Source: Bacillota bacterium
Lineage (GTDB): Bacteria > Bacillota > Clostridia > Lachnospirales > Lachnospiraceae
Direction of reading: 5' to 3'
Length of the DNA stretch: 6,185 nucleotides
Assembly: GCA_023435505.1 (NCBI GenBank)
Contig: JAEYRR010000359.1
Coordinates: forward strand, 1-6,185
Numbering within the stretch: position 1 is the first letter of the stretch; every line of letters begins with the position of its first letter. The notes below the pieces were generated by a model, which worked only from the letters and a program-made list of their open reading frames with translations, did not search any database and was not told the DNA's origin. The position numbers were made by a program, and so were the translations under genes. Shown here piece by piece: positions 1-5,720 of the stretch.

Positions 1-56
1 TCTTAAATCTGGTCAGTGTTGTAAGTGACAAGGAGAAAGAGAAAGAGAACGTATAG
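1..56 (+). CDS. C-terminal tail of upstream gene, possibly CheW (partial)
   Basis: An open frame enters the window (first full codon at position 3) and encodes LNLVSVVSDKEKEKENV before a TAG at 54-56. Only 17 residues are present: a hydrophobic stretch followed by a charged Lys/Glu tail. CheW proteins often end with a hydrophobic strand and a short charged tail, and in B. subtilis and many clostridia cheW directly precedes cheC, so CheW (the adaptor between receptors and CheA) is the positional guess. The fragment is too short to identify from sequence. The gap to the next start codon is only 11 nt, and the next gene's ribosome binding site overlaps this stop codon, so the two are co-transcribed and probably translationally coupled. 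Confidence 0.5.
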   Translation, partial: LNLVSVVSDKEKEKENV

Positions 57-67
57 GGGGTAGTCTT

Positions 68-685
68 TTGAAAGATTTTAACTTTGACCAGTTAAGTGAT
101 GCCCGATTTGATGTACTTAAAGAGATTGGTAATATAGGTGCTGGTAATGCTACCACGGCATTATCTCAGATGTTAAATGCCAAGATAGATATGAATGTTC
201 CTTTGGTAAAGCTTATTAATATTGGTGAGCTTTCTGATATCGTGGGGGGACCTGAGGCCTTAGTAGTTGGAATTTTATTAACATTAGCAGATGATGTAGA
301 TGGTATGATGATGTTTATGTTGGAAAAATCTAGTGCTCATTATCTGGTTAATATTTTAATGGGGAAACAGTTAGATGATTTTTCTGATTTTACAGAAATA
401 GATTTATCAGCTCTCAATGAGATTGGTAATATAATTGCAGGTGCGTATCTCTCAAGTCTATCTACCTTAACTAGTATGTGCATAACAGCCTCAGTTCCAT
501 ATATGGCAATTGACATGGCAGGTGCAATTTTAAGTGTACCTGCTATAGAGTTTGGAAAACTGGGCGATAAAGCACTATTGATCCAATCACATTTTTGTGA
601 GGATGATACTGAGGTAAATGGTTATTTTATTCTGATACCTACAGAGGAGTCTTATAGTAAGATTTTAAATTCTTTAGGAATGTAG
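68..685 (+). CDS. cheC: CheC, CheY-P phosphatase of chemotaxis adaptation
   Basis: CheC hydrolyses the phosphoryl group on CheY-P in the cytoplasm and binds CheD, linking receptor modification to the response regulator. The 205 residues match the usual family length. Two internally related signature motifs are visible: EIGNIGAGNA with Glu19 and Asn22, and NEIGNIIAGA with Glu118 and Asn121. In the CheC/CheX/FliY family these paired Glu/Asn residues form the two active centres, and both pairs are intact, so a fully active CheC is expected. The start is TTG; the G-rich ribosome binding site AGGGGGT at 55-61 lies 7 nt upstream, no nearby ATG offers an alternative, and the N-terminus (acidic segment, then DVLKEIGN) has the length usual for CheC. 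FliY is excluded because there is no C-terminal FliN-like domain. Confidence 0.97.
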   Translation: MKDFNFDQLSDARFDVLKEIGNIGAGNATTALSQMLNAKIDMNVPLVKLINIGELSDIVGGPEALVVGILLTLADDVDGMMMFMLEKSSAHYLVNILMGKQLDDFSDFTEIDLSALNEIGNIIAGAYLSSLSTLTSMCITASVPYMAIDMAGAILSVPAIEFGKLGDKALLIQSHFCEDDTEVNGYFILIPTEESYSKILNSLGM

Positions 686-697
686 GGAGAAAAGTCA

Positions 698-1174
698 ATG
701 GTGAGAGTAGGAATGGCAGATTTAAACATCTGTTTTGCACCAGAAGCAATTACAACATTGGGGCTTGGCTCTTGTGTAGGCGTTGTACTATATGACAGCA
801 TCCTAAAAATGGGGGGCATGGTACATATAATGCTTCCTGATAGTACAAAAATTATTCACAATGAAAATAAATATAAATTTGCAGATACAGGGATACAAGC
901 TCTATTAGATCTAATGGTAAAACAAGGTGCTAATAAGAATAATATAACAGCTAAAATAGCTGGTGGTGCCCAGATGTTTGGATTTCAAAGTACAAGTGAT
1001 TTATTAAGAGTTGGAGAAAAAAACATAGAGGCGACAAAGCTTCAATTGAATAAGTTAAAAATACCCATTTTAGCTGAAGATACTGGAGAAAACTATGGTC
1101 GAACGATTGAATTCTACCCTGAAACGGGTCAGTTATTAGTTAAGTCAGTGGGTAAACCATTAAAATATTTATAA
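698..1174 (+). CDS. cheD: CheD, chemoreceptor glutamine deamidase
   Basis: CheD deamidates specific glutamines of methyl-accepting chemotaxis proteins to glutamate, and is also the binding partner and activator of CheC. The 158 residues are typical of the family. The catalytic region is clear: LGLGSCVGVVLYD with nucleophile Cys26, then GGMVHIMLPD with His43; Thr20 corresponds to the third residue implicated in the family's active site. The conserved AKIAGGAQMF (residues 85-94) and, near the C-terminus, EDTGENYGRTIEFYPETG are also present. The ATG start has the ribosome binding site AGGGAG at 684-689, which overlaps the cheC stop codon, so CheC and CheD synthesis is probably coupled, as suits proteins that form a complex. 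Confidence 0.97.
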   Translation: MVRVGMADLNICFAPEAITTLGLGSCVGVVLYDSILKMGGMVHIMLPDSTKIIHNENKYKFADTGIQALLDLMVKQGANKNNITAKIAGGAQMFGFQSTSDLLRVGEKNIEATKLQLNKLKIPILAEDTGENYGRTIEFYPETGQLLVKSVGKPLKYL

Positions 1175-1204
1175 AAGAAAGCTTACTTTTTGAAGGAGAT
1201 AGCG

Positions 1205-1459
1205 ATGGAGGGAAAATATATACCAGCAATTATCACTCTCGTTGCAGGTCTAGTTACTAGCATACTGTGTTTGATAAAAGGAGTAGGGATTATACGAAGC
1301 CTGATTACATTGCTGTTAGTTCTAATTATATTTTATATAGTGGGCCGTATTGTAAGGCTAATATTAGTTAACACATTACAAGAGCCGTTTGAGATACCCC
1401 CGATAATGGATGAAGAGGAGACAGAGGGGGAAAAGACACAGGAAACTAATGAGGGATAG
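1205..1459 (+). CDS. Small two-helix membrane protein between cheD and the sigma gene
   Basis: This is a predicted 84-residue integral membrane protein of unknown function. Two hydrophobic segments are visible, about residues 5-24 and 31-54, joined by a short basic turn (KGVGIIR). A cytosolic-looking acidic tail follows, rich in Glu and Thr (DEEETEGEKTQETNEG). The start at ATG 1205 is chosen because AAGGAG at 1193-1198 sits 6 nt upstream. A TTG five codons earlier is open in frame but overlaps that ribosome binding site, so it is rejected. Tight packing between cheD and the sigma gene suggests a role in motility, perhaps at the basal body or receptor membrane. That is inference from position only; I do not recognise a named family. 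Confidence 0.85.
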   Translation: MEGKYIPAIITLVAGLVTSILCLIKGVGIIRSLITLLLVLIIFYIVGRIVRLILVNTLQEPFEIPPIMDEEETEGEKTQETNEG

Positions 1460-1495
1460 TATATATGTGTGTAATGAGTGCTTGTGGAGGTTGTT

Positions 1496-2263
1496 ATGAG
1501 TGAAGAAGAGAGAAAAAAACTGTGGCTAGAATACTCAAAAAAGAAAACGGCTGAGGTAAGAGAGAGAATTATAATTGAATATGCTAGTCTGGTGAAGATT
1601 GTGGCTGGACGTTTAAGTATGTATCTAGGTTATACGGTGGAGTATGATGATTTACTGGGCTATGGTACCTTTGGTTTAATTGATGCTATTGATAAGTTCG
1701 ATTATCAGAAAGGCGTAAAATTTGAAACCTATGCCAGTCTTCGTATTCGAGGTGCAATTCTGGATCAGATCAGACGTCTGGACTGGATTCCTCGGACACT
1801 GCGTCAAAAACAAAAAAAACTGGAACAAGCTTATCATAAAATTGAAGGAGAACAAGGGCGTCTTGCTACAGAAGAAGAGGTAGCAGGTGAACTGAACATA
1901 ACCCTGGATGAGTTAGAAAATTGGCAAAACCAGACCTTAAGCATGAGTTTAGTCTCCCTAGATGAGTATTTGGAACAGGGTAGTGAAGTACGAATGGAAA
2001 GCAGAGGAAGTTCACAGTTTGAGCAACCAGAGAAAGTAGTAGAGAAGCAAGAACTCAAGGTTATGTTAGAGGAGGCTTTAGAGTTTTTAACAGAAAATGA
2101 AAGAAAAGTCATTGTATTGTATTATTATGAAGAATTAACGTTAAAAGAAATTAGTCATATTCTTGAAGTGTCAGAGTCAAGGGTTTCACAACTACATACT
2201 AAGGCATTGCAGAAGATGAAGGCTCGCTTGGGAGCAAATATTGAACTTCTTAGTGTATTCTAG
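1496..2263 (+). CDS. sigD: Sigma factor of the FliA/SigD/WhiG group (sigma-28 type)
   Basis: This alternative sigma factor directs RNA polymerase to late flagellar, chemotaxis and autolysin promoters. The 255-residue protein shows sigma-70 region 2 at about residues 25-95 (YDDLLGYGTFGLIDAIDKFD, then FETYASLRIRGAILDQIRRLDW). Region 3 lies at about 98-160 (PRTLRQKQKKLEQA, then TEEEVAGELNIT). Region 4 lies at about 193-245, with a helix-turn-helix in TLKEISHILEVSESRVSQLH. There is no region 1.1, as usual for group 3 sigmas. WIPRTLR is characteristic of the FliA/WhiG subgroup. The start is ATG 1496, with GGAGG at 1486-1490 spaced 5 nt. An upstream in-frame GTG at 1478 would place the ribosome binding site inside the gene, so it is rejected. 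The position after cheD matches sigD in B. subtilis. Clostridial annotations may call it whiG or fliA. Confidence 0.96.
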   Translation: MSEEERKKLWLEYSKKKTAEVRERIIIEYASLVKIVAGRLSMYLGYTVEYDDLLGYGTFGLIDAIDKFDYQKGVKFETYASLRIRGAILDQIRRLDWIPRTLRQKQKKLEQAYHKIEGEQGRLATEEEVAGELNITLDELENWQNQTLSMSLVSLDEYLEQGSEVRMESRGSSQFEQPEKVVEKQELKVMLEEALEFLTENERKVIVLYYYEELTLKEISHILEVSESRVSQLHTKALQKMKARLGANIELLSVF

Positions 2264-2289
2264 AATATATAAGCTTGGGAGTGAGTGTC

Positions 2290-3891
2290 ATGGAAAAGTA
2301 TAATGGTTATTTTCAAATAGTTATGAAAACAGATGGTATATATCTAAAGATTATCCCTCCGATATCTGGAGGAAAGACAATTACTTATGAAGAAGTCGCG
2401 CATTATTTACACAAGATTTCCCTAACACAATATGACTCTGTGGCTGTTATGCGTGGGTGTAGAAATGCAGATACCAACACAGAGATAAAATTAAAAGATG
2501 GTACTATGGCTCCCATAGGTGAGACATTATTAATATCTGTTGATGATGATGAATTACAAGCTACTGGACGATTTTATCCACCTAGCGAAGGCGGAGCTTT
2601 ACTAAACAAGGAAAGCATACTTGAAATTCTAAAGATGAACAAGGTTATCGCATGCATTGATTATAAGGCGATAGATGAATTCTTGAAGGAACGACATTAT
2701 AATACTGATATCATTTTGGCAAAAGGAAATAATGCTGAGCAGGGAAGCAATGGTTATGTGAATTATCATTTTGAAACCAATGTCAATGCTCAGCCTAAGA
2801 TAAATGAAGATGGTAGCGTGGATTACCATCAACTGGACCTGATTCAGCATGTGAAAGCAGGAGATTTACTAGCTTCCGTTGTGCCGGCAGTTCCAGGAAA
2901 AAGTGGAGAATTAGTAACGGGAAAGACTGTATCACCAGGAAAGGTTAGTAATCCCAAATTACAATGTGGAAAGAATATAAAGATCTCAAAAGATGGCATG
3001 CAGATGTTTTCTGAAGTATCAGGTCATGTCTATTTGGTGGATAATAAGGTATTTGTATCTAACATTTATGAAGTACTCGGAAATGTAGATTCCTCAACAG
3101 GGGATATTCAATACAACGGAGATATTCATGTGAAAGGTAATGTCACCTCCGGATTTAGCTTAAAATCAGAGGGACAAATTATTGTAGATGGAGTTGTGGA
3201 AGGTGGACGTCTAGAGGCAGTTGGTCCTATAGTAATTAAAGGTGGTATACAGGGGATGAGTAAAGGCGTCATTATATCAGGTAGTAATGTGACGGCTAAA
3301 TTCATCGAGAATGCCACAGTAGAATGCGGTGGTAGCGTAGAGTCAGAGGCAATCTTGCACAGTAAGGTAAGTGCTAAGAAGAAAGTGGAAGCGAAAGGGA
3401 AAAGAGGTCTGATCGTTGGAGGAGAAATAAAAGCCGGCGAATCAATTATTTTTAAAACAGCTGGTTCTACTATGGGCACCTTTACGCAATTAGAGGTGGG
3501 TATTGATCCTGCCATCTTAAATCAGTTTAGGACCATAGAGGCAGACTTGAAAAATAATAGTCAGGAGATTACTCAGTTAAGTCAGGTGGCAAGTACCTAT
3601 AGACTTAAGATAGAAAAAGGCATACAATTATCTGGAAAGCAGATAGTGGCAATCCGACAAATTACTGCCAGGCTAAAAGAACTGGAAAAGGAAACCCAAG
3701 CGAAACTTCTTATAAGGGAAGAACTTGGGGAGCAGGTTTTATTTGCAAATTCAGGTTCTGTTATAGTAAATGACAAGGTGCACCCAGGGGTGAAGATAAT
3801 AATTTCCAACTGTATCCTTATTATAAAGGCTACAACTCATTATTGTAGATTCTTTAAAGACGGAGAGGATGTTATCTCAAAACCCATGTAA
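2290..3891 (+). CDS. FapA-family (former DUF342) flagellar assembly protein A
   Basis: This 533-residue cytoplasmic protein has the FapA layout. An N-terminal alpha/beta region at about 1-190 starts GYFQIVMKTDGIYLKIIPP and includes the conserved pattern VKAGDLLASVVPAVPGKSGE with VTGKTV. A right-handed parallel beta-helix at about 270-400 shows repeated short strands (GDIHVKGNVTSG, GQIIVDGVVEGG, GPIVIKGGIQG). A coiled coil follows at about 409-480 (FRTIEADLKNNSQEITQLSQ). A final beta segment ends in the typical YCRFFKDGEDV (518-528). FapA proteins are tied to flagellar positioning and assembly in Vibrio; in Firmicutes the role is less clear. The start is ATG 2290, with GGGAG at 2277-2281 spaced 8 nt; an in-frame TTG at 2275 overlaps that site and is rejected. 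Its place directly after the sigma gene supports a motility role. Confidence 0.93.
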   Translation: MEKYNGYFQIVMKTDGIYLKIIPPISGGKTITYEEVAHYLHKISLTQYDSVAVMRGCRNADTNTEIKLKDGTMAPIGETLLISVDDDELQATGRFYPPSEGGALLNKESILEILKMNKVIACIDYKAIDEFLKERHYNTDIILAKGNNAEQGSNGYVNYHFETNVNAQPKINEDGSVDYHQLDLIQHVKAGDLLASVVPAVPGKSGELVTGKTVSPGKVSNPKLQCGKNIKISKDGMQMFSEVSGHVYLVDNKVFVSNIYEVLGNVDSSTGDIQYNGDIHVKGNVTSGFSLKSEGQIIVDGVVEGGRLEAVGPIVIKGGIQGMSKGVIISGSNVTAKFIENATVECGGSVESEAILHSKVSAKKKVEAKGKRGLIVGGEIKAGESIIFKTAGSTMGTFTQLEVGIDPAILNQFRTIEADLKNNSQEITQLSQVASTYRLKIEKGIQLSGKQIVAIRQITARLKELEKETQAKLLIREELGEQVLFANSGSVIVNDKVHPGVKIIISNCILIIKATTHYCRFFKDGEDVISKPM

Positions 3892-3913
3892 CTCTTGAAA
3901 GGAGTGGGTAAAG

Positions 3914-4231
3914 ATGTCTGTTAAACCAATTGAACTTATTTCAATGGCGCCTAAATCATGGGAGACATCCAATCAGAATGTAGCTAGACTACAGAAGCAG
4001 GAGTATGTACAACAGAGTATAGTAGCTGAACATGGTAAGGATGTTCAACATGATGGGCAGCAAACTGTGAAATCAGCAAAATCAGACCAGCCTGAATATC
4101 GTTATGATGCGAAAGATAAAGGTGGAAATAAAGGCTTTTCCCAAGGTGGACAGGGAAAAAAGAAGGAAGACAAAGAGCAAAATGAAAAAACCGATTATAT
4201 ACGCGGTAATAAATTGGATATTTTAATCTAA
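3914..4231 (+). CDS. Small hydrophilic, probably disordered protein in the flagellar operon
   Basis: This 105-residue protein has no predicted membrane segment and no domain I can name. The N-terminus (SVKPIELISMAPKSWE) and C-terminus (GNKLDILI) look ordered and hydrophobic in part. The middle, about residues 20-95, is rich in Gln, Lys, Glu, Asp and Gly, the composition of a disordered linker. I recall small proteins in related clostridial motility operons with the same design (a Pro-Ile motif at the start, a charged middle and a short hydrophobic C-terminal strand), but this needs a search. AAAGGAG at 3898-3904 lies 9 nt before the ATG and 23 nt separate it from fapA. It may be a linker or chaperone-like adaptor for a neighbouring product; this is inference. 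Confidence 0.85.
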   Translation: MSVKPIELISMAPKSWETSNQNVARLQKQEYVQQSIVAEHGKDVQHDGQQTVKSAKSDQPEYRYDAKDKGGNKGFSQGGQGKKKEDKEQNEKTDYIRGNKLDILI

Positions 4232-4241
4232 GGAGTAATTT

Positions 4242-4898
4242 ATGAGTGGATTTGATGTGGTTTTACTGTTAATCGGGGCGGCTTTAGTAATCATTAGTTT
4301 CCTGTTAGCAGAAAAACTCTCTGTAGTACAGAATAGTAACGTATATAGTCAGCTAGATACAGACGAATTAAGGGAACATGTGGAAGCGCTTAAGCAGGAA
4401 GTGGAAGAGTATTTAGAGAAGGCAAAGGAGACTACCATTGATTCTGTCAATGATTCCCTTTGCCATCTTTCTAATGAGAAAATAATGAGTGTAAATGAAT
4501 ACGGCGAAATGGTTATGGAACGTATTGATAAAACTCATTCTGAGATCGTATTTCTCTATGGAATGCTGACAGATAAAGAAAAAGAAGTAAAAGAAATGTT
4601 TGTAAAACCAAACCAGAAGGAAAACCAGCTTAAAGAAATTGTGAATCCTCCTAGGAAGGATACGAAGCAGACCAAAGCTGCGGTAGGAAGCTTATCGGGG
4701 TCTCAGGCAGCTAAGGTAGAACAGGCTATGCTGGAATTTAATGAGAGCGATAATCACGAAGTATTTGAAAACAGGCAAAAGCAGATTATTACTTTGTTAA
4801 ATCAGGGGAAGAAAGTGCCTGAAATTGCAAAGCAGCTGGACATTGGCCAAGGTGAAGTGCAACTTGTAGTTAATTTATTTACAGGAGGTTCACAGTGA
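4242..4898 (+). CDS. Membrane-anchored coiled-coil protein with C-terminal HTH (DUF6115-like, SwrB-like position)
   Basis: The 218-residue protein begins with one hydrophobic helix at about residues 4-24 (VVLLLIGAALVIISFLLAE), then a charged, helical, probably coiled-coil region at about 36-135 and a flexible Lys/Gln/Pro-rich linker at about 136-165. It ends in a helix-turn-helix-like module at about 178-214 (ITLLNQGKKVPEIAKQLDIGQGEVQLV). This fits the DUF6115 family as I remember it. In B. subtilis the gene after sigD is swrB, a single-pass membrane protein that promotes flagellar export-apparatus maturation; this gene has the same topology and similar context, so a SwrB-like role is plausible but not shown. 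The C-terminal helices may bind protein rather than DNA. The ribosome binding site TAAGGAG at 4229-4235 overlaps the previous stop codon. Confidence 0.9.
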   Translation: MSGFDVVLLLIGAALVIISFLLAEKLSVVQNSNVYSQLDTDELREHVEALKQEVEEYLEKAKETTIDSVNDSLCHLSNEKIMSVNEYGEMVMERIDKTHSEIVFLYGMLTDKEKEVKEMFVKPNQKENQLKEIVNPPRKDTKQTKAAVGSLSGSQAAKVEQAMLEFNESDNHEVFENRQKQIITLLNQGKKVPEIAKQLDIGQGEVQLVVNLFTGGSQ

Positions 4899-5161
4899 AA
4901 AAGCCTGACATGATAAAAATAGTCTATTTCCTTCGTGGAATTGGAATTGGCGTTATCGTTACGATTATTATACTAAGTATCCATAGAGCAGGTGAACCTG
5001 TAAGCGAACTTAATAAAACCATGACCAAGGAAGAAATAATTAAAAAAGCAAAAGAGTATGGACTAGTAGAACCTATGGATAAAAAGCTTGATGAGATTTT
5101 TGCCACTACCAGTCCGACAAATAGCCTACAAAAAGAGGGAACTAAAGATTCCTCTAACTGA
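4895..5161 (+). CDS. Small single-pass membrane protein ending the flagellar gene run
   Basis: This 88-residue protein has one hydrophobic helix at about residues 9-29 (IVYFLRGIGIGVIVTIIILS) and a soluble tail with the motif MTKEEIIKKAKEYGLVEP (43-60), followed by a Thr/Ser-rich end. The short EEII-xx-A-x-xx-G-hydrophobic motif resembles a segment I associate with clostridial MltG/YceG-like membrane proteins, but the catalytic YceG domain is absent, so no enzymatic function is claimed. The start is GTG, which overlaps the previous gene's stop as GTGA (4895-4898). AGGAGG at 4883-4888 lies 6 nt upstream. This arrangement implies translational coupling with the HTH/coiled-coil gene and suggests that the two membrane proteins work together. 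Confidence 0.85.
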   Translation: MKKPDMIKIVYFLRGIGIGVIVTIIILSIHRAGEPVSELNKTMTKEEIIKKAKEYGLVEPMDKKLDEIFATTSPTNSLQKEGTKDSSN

Positions 5162-5193
5162 TCGTAACTCATAGTTCGTTTAAGGAGGCTTAT

Positions 5194-5220
5194 ATGAGAA
5201 AATATGTAATGTTTGCATAA
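5194..5220 (+). CDS. Leader peptide 1 (MRKYVMFA) upstream of the CD3324-family gene
   Basis: This is an eight-codon ORF with a near-perfect ribosome binding site, AAGGAGG at 5182-5188, 5 nt before its ATG. The codons for Phe7 and Ala8 and the TAA stop form the 5' arm of a hairpin (5212-5236). A second leader exactly 500 nt downstream has the same length, the same Val5, Phe7 and Ala8 and the same hairpin overlap. That repetition, rather than the ORF alone, is the reason for calling it. The product is probably regulatory in cis: a ribosome translating or terminating here would open the hairpin. No promoter is evident just upstream, so it may be transcribed by read-through from the flagellar operon, whose last stop codon ends at 5161. 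Confidence 0.7.
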   Translation: MRKYVMFA

Positions 5221-5275
5221 CAGCTGCTTATGCAAAATAAGAAAGATTAAGTTTGCTATAGCGGTTGTTATCCTA
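5212..5275 (+). promoter_or_regulatory. Leader 1 regulatory RNA structure with alternative pairings
   Basis: A perfect 9-bp stem pairs TTTGCATAA (5212-5220) with TTATGCAAA (5228-5236) across a 7-nt loop. It is followed by an A-rich stretch and not by a T run, so it is not an intrinsic terminator. A competing 12-bp stem (10 Watson-Crick and 2 G-U pairs) can form between 5217-5228 and 5260-5271. CTATAGC at 5256-5262 can also pair with GCTATAG at 5305-5311, just inside the downstream gene. TCCTA at 5271-5275 is complementary to TAGGA at 5289-5293, part of that gene's ribosome binding site. Mutually exclusive folds around a translated leader indicate translational attenuation. The pairings were found by eye, without energy calculation. 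Confidence 0.6.
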
Positions 5276-5300
5276 GTGGATTAAATATTAGGAGGCAGAT

Positions 5301-5573
5301 ATGAGCTATAGAAGAGCTGAGGATGTTTTACCGATAGATGTTATTCGGATCATACAAACCTATATAGATGGTGAGATATTATATATTCCAAGAAAAGAAA
5401 ATCAAAGAAGAGAATGGGGCCATCAAACGACAGTTCGGCAGGAACTGAGAGAACGTAATCAAAGCATTCTGTTTGATTATCAATCCGGACTTACCAATGT
5501 TCAATTGGCAGAAAAGTATTATTTGTCTGAAAAAAGCATCCAACGTATAGTAAGAGAAGAAAAAGTTAATTAA
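5301..5573 (+). CDS. CD3324-family small HTH protein
   Basis: This 90-residue cytoplasmic protein is recognised from the pattern of the family named after C. difficile CD3324, related to the Mor transcription activator C-terminal domain. An N-terminal segment, VLPIDVIRIIQTYIDGEILYIPRK (9-32), is followed by a basic region and a helix-turn-helix at about residues 53-86 (LTNVQLAEKYYLSEKSIQRIV). It is probably a small DNA-binding regulator; the target is unknown. The ATG follows TTAGGAGG (5288-5295) with 5-nt spacing. It is preceded by leader 1 and followed within 7 nt by a strong terminator, so it forms the end of its transcription unit. It does not look like a motility gene, and nothing about it suggests an active phage despite the Mor-like fold. 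Confidence 0.88.
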   Translation: MSYRRAEDVLPIDVIRIIQTYIDGEILYIPRKENQRREWGHQTTVRQELRERNQSILFDYQSGLTNVQLAEKYYLSEKSIQRIVREEKVN

Positions 5574-5579
5574 TAACCA

Positions 5580-5618
5580 GAGTCGGCGTAGTTTTCTTAT
5601 GCCGACTCATATTTTTTT
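5580..5618 (+). terminator. Intrinsic terminator after the CD3324-family gene
   Basis: GAGTCGGC (5580-5587) pairs perfectly with GCCGACTC (5601-5608). The stem extends inward through a G-U pair and two A-T pairs to 11 bp (5580-5590 with 5598-5608), leaving a 7-nt loop. Seven T residues follow at 5612-5618. It starts 7 nt after the TAA stop. It is the only convincing Rho-independent terminator in the window, so it likely ends transcripts coming from the flagellar operon or leader 1. Confidence 0.93.
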
Positions 5619-5658
5619 ATATTTATTTATTAGGTGGTTTATGGATAATATTCTCCGT

Positions 5659-5664
5659 TATAAT
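5659..5664 (+). promoter_or_regulatory. Putative -10 box of a promoter for leader 2 and the DUF1062 gene
   Basis: A perfect TATAAT lies between the terminator and leader 2, placing a transcript start near 5671, about 8 nt before the leader's ribosome binding site. The -35 region (around 5635-5641, TGGTTTA) is a poor match to TTGACA, so the promoter may be weak or activator-assisted. The terminator just upstream makes an independent promoter here necessary if the DUF1062 gene is expressed. Confidence 0.6.
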
Positions 5665-5693
5665 GGTAGGAGTTTAAAAAGGAGGATATGTTT

Positions 5694-5720
5694 ATGACTA
5701 GACCTGTTCATTTTGCATAG
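5694..5720 (+). CDS. Leader peptide 2 (MTRPVHFA) upstream of the DUF1062 gene
   Basis: This is an eight-codon ORF preceded by AAGGAGG (5679-5685) with 8-nt spacing. An in-frame ATG two codons earlier (5688) lies too close to that site. It matches leader 1 in length and in Val5, Phe7, Ala8, and its TAG stop lies in the same place in the hairpin's 5' arm. Because the peptides differ at other positions while the hairpin is kept, the last two codons and the RNA structure seem to be what matters. Its function is probably to place a ribosome over the hairpin and so control translation of the gene 77 nt downstream. Confidence 0.7.
   Translation: MTRPVHFA

Noticed and set aside
1834..2112. Minus-strand open frame of 92 codons inside the sigma factor gene
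   Set aside because: It is antisense to a clearly conserved coding region; its product is Ser-rich low-complexity sequence, and no ribosome binding site or family is recognisable.
2629..2850. Minus-strand open frame of 73 codons inside the FapA gene
   Set aside because: It lies wholly antisense to the conserved FapA N-terminal region and looks like no known protein.
3126..3515. Minus-strand open frame of 129 codons inside the FapA beta-helix
   Set aside because: It is Pro/Thr/Ser-rich, as expected from reading the complement of Gly/Val/Ser-rich beta-helix repeats; the forward frame is clearly the real gene.
3597..3809. Minus-strand open frame of 70 codons in the FapA coiled-coil region
   Set aside because: It is a shadow of the forward coding frame, with no independent start signal or recognisable product.
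5162..5180. Weak AACT/AGTT hairpin as a terminator of the flagellar operon
   Set aside because: The stem is only about 4-6 bp with a bulge and a 3-nt loop and lacks a following T run, so termination before leader 1 is not supported.
4924..5235. Minus-strand open frame of 103 codons across the small membrane protein and leader 1
   Set aside because: The forward strand has well-placed ribosome binding sites and a coupled GTG start; the reverse product has no recognisable features.
5212..5236. Leader hairpin 1 (and its counterpart at 5712-5736) as an intrinsic terminator
   Set aside because: Both hairpins are followed by A-rich sequence without a T run, and their stems are AT-rich, so transcription termination is unlikely.
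5301..5573. CD3324-family gene as evidence for a Mu-like prophage
   Set aside because: The helix-turn-helix resembles the Mor fold, but this family occurs as stand-alone chromosomal genes and no phage genes are nearby.
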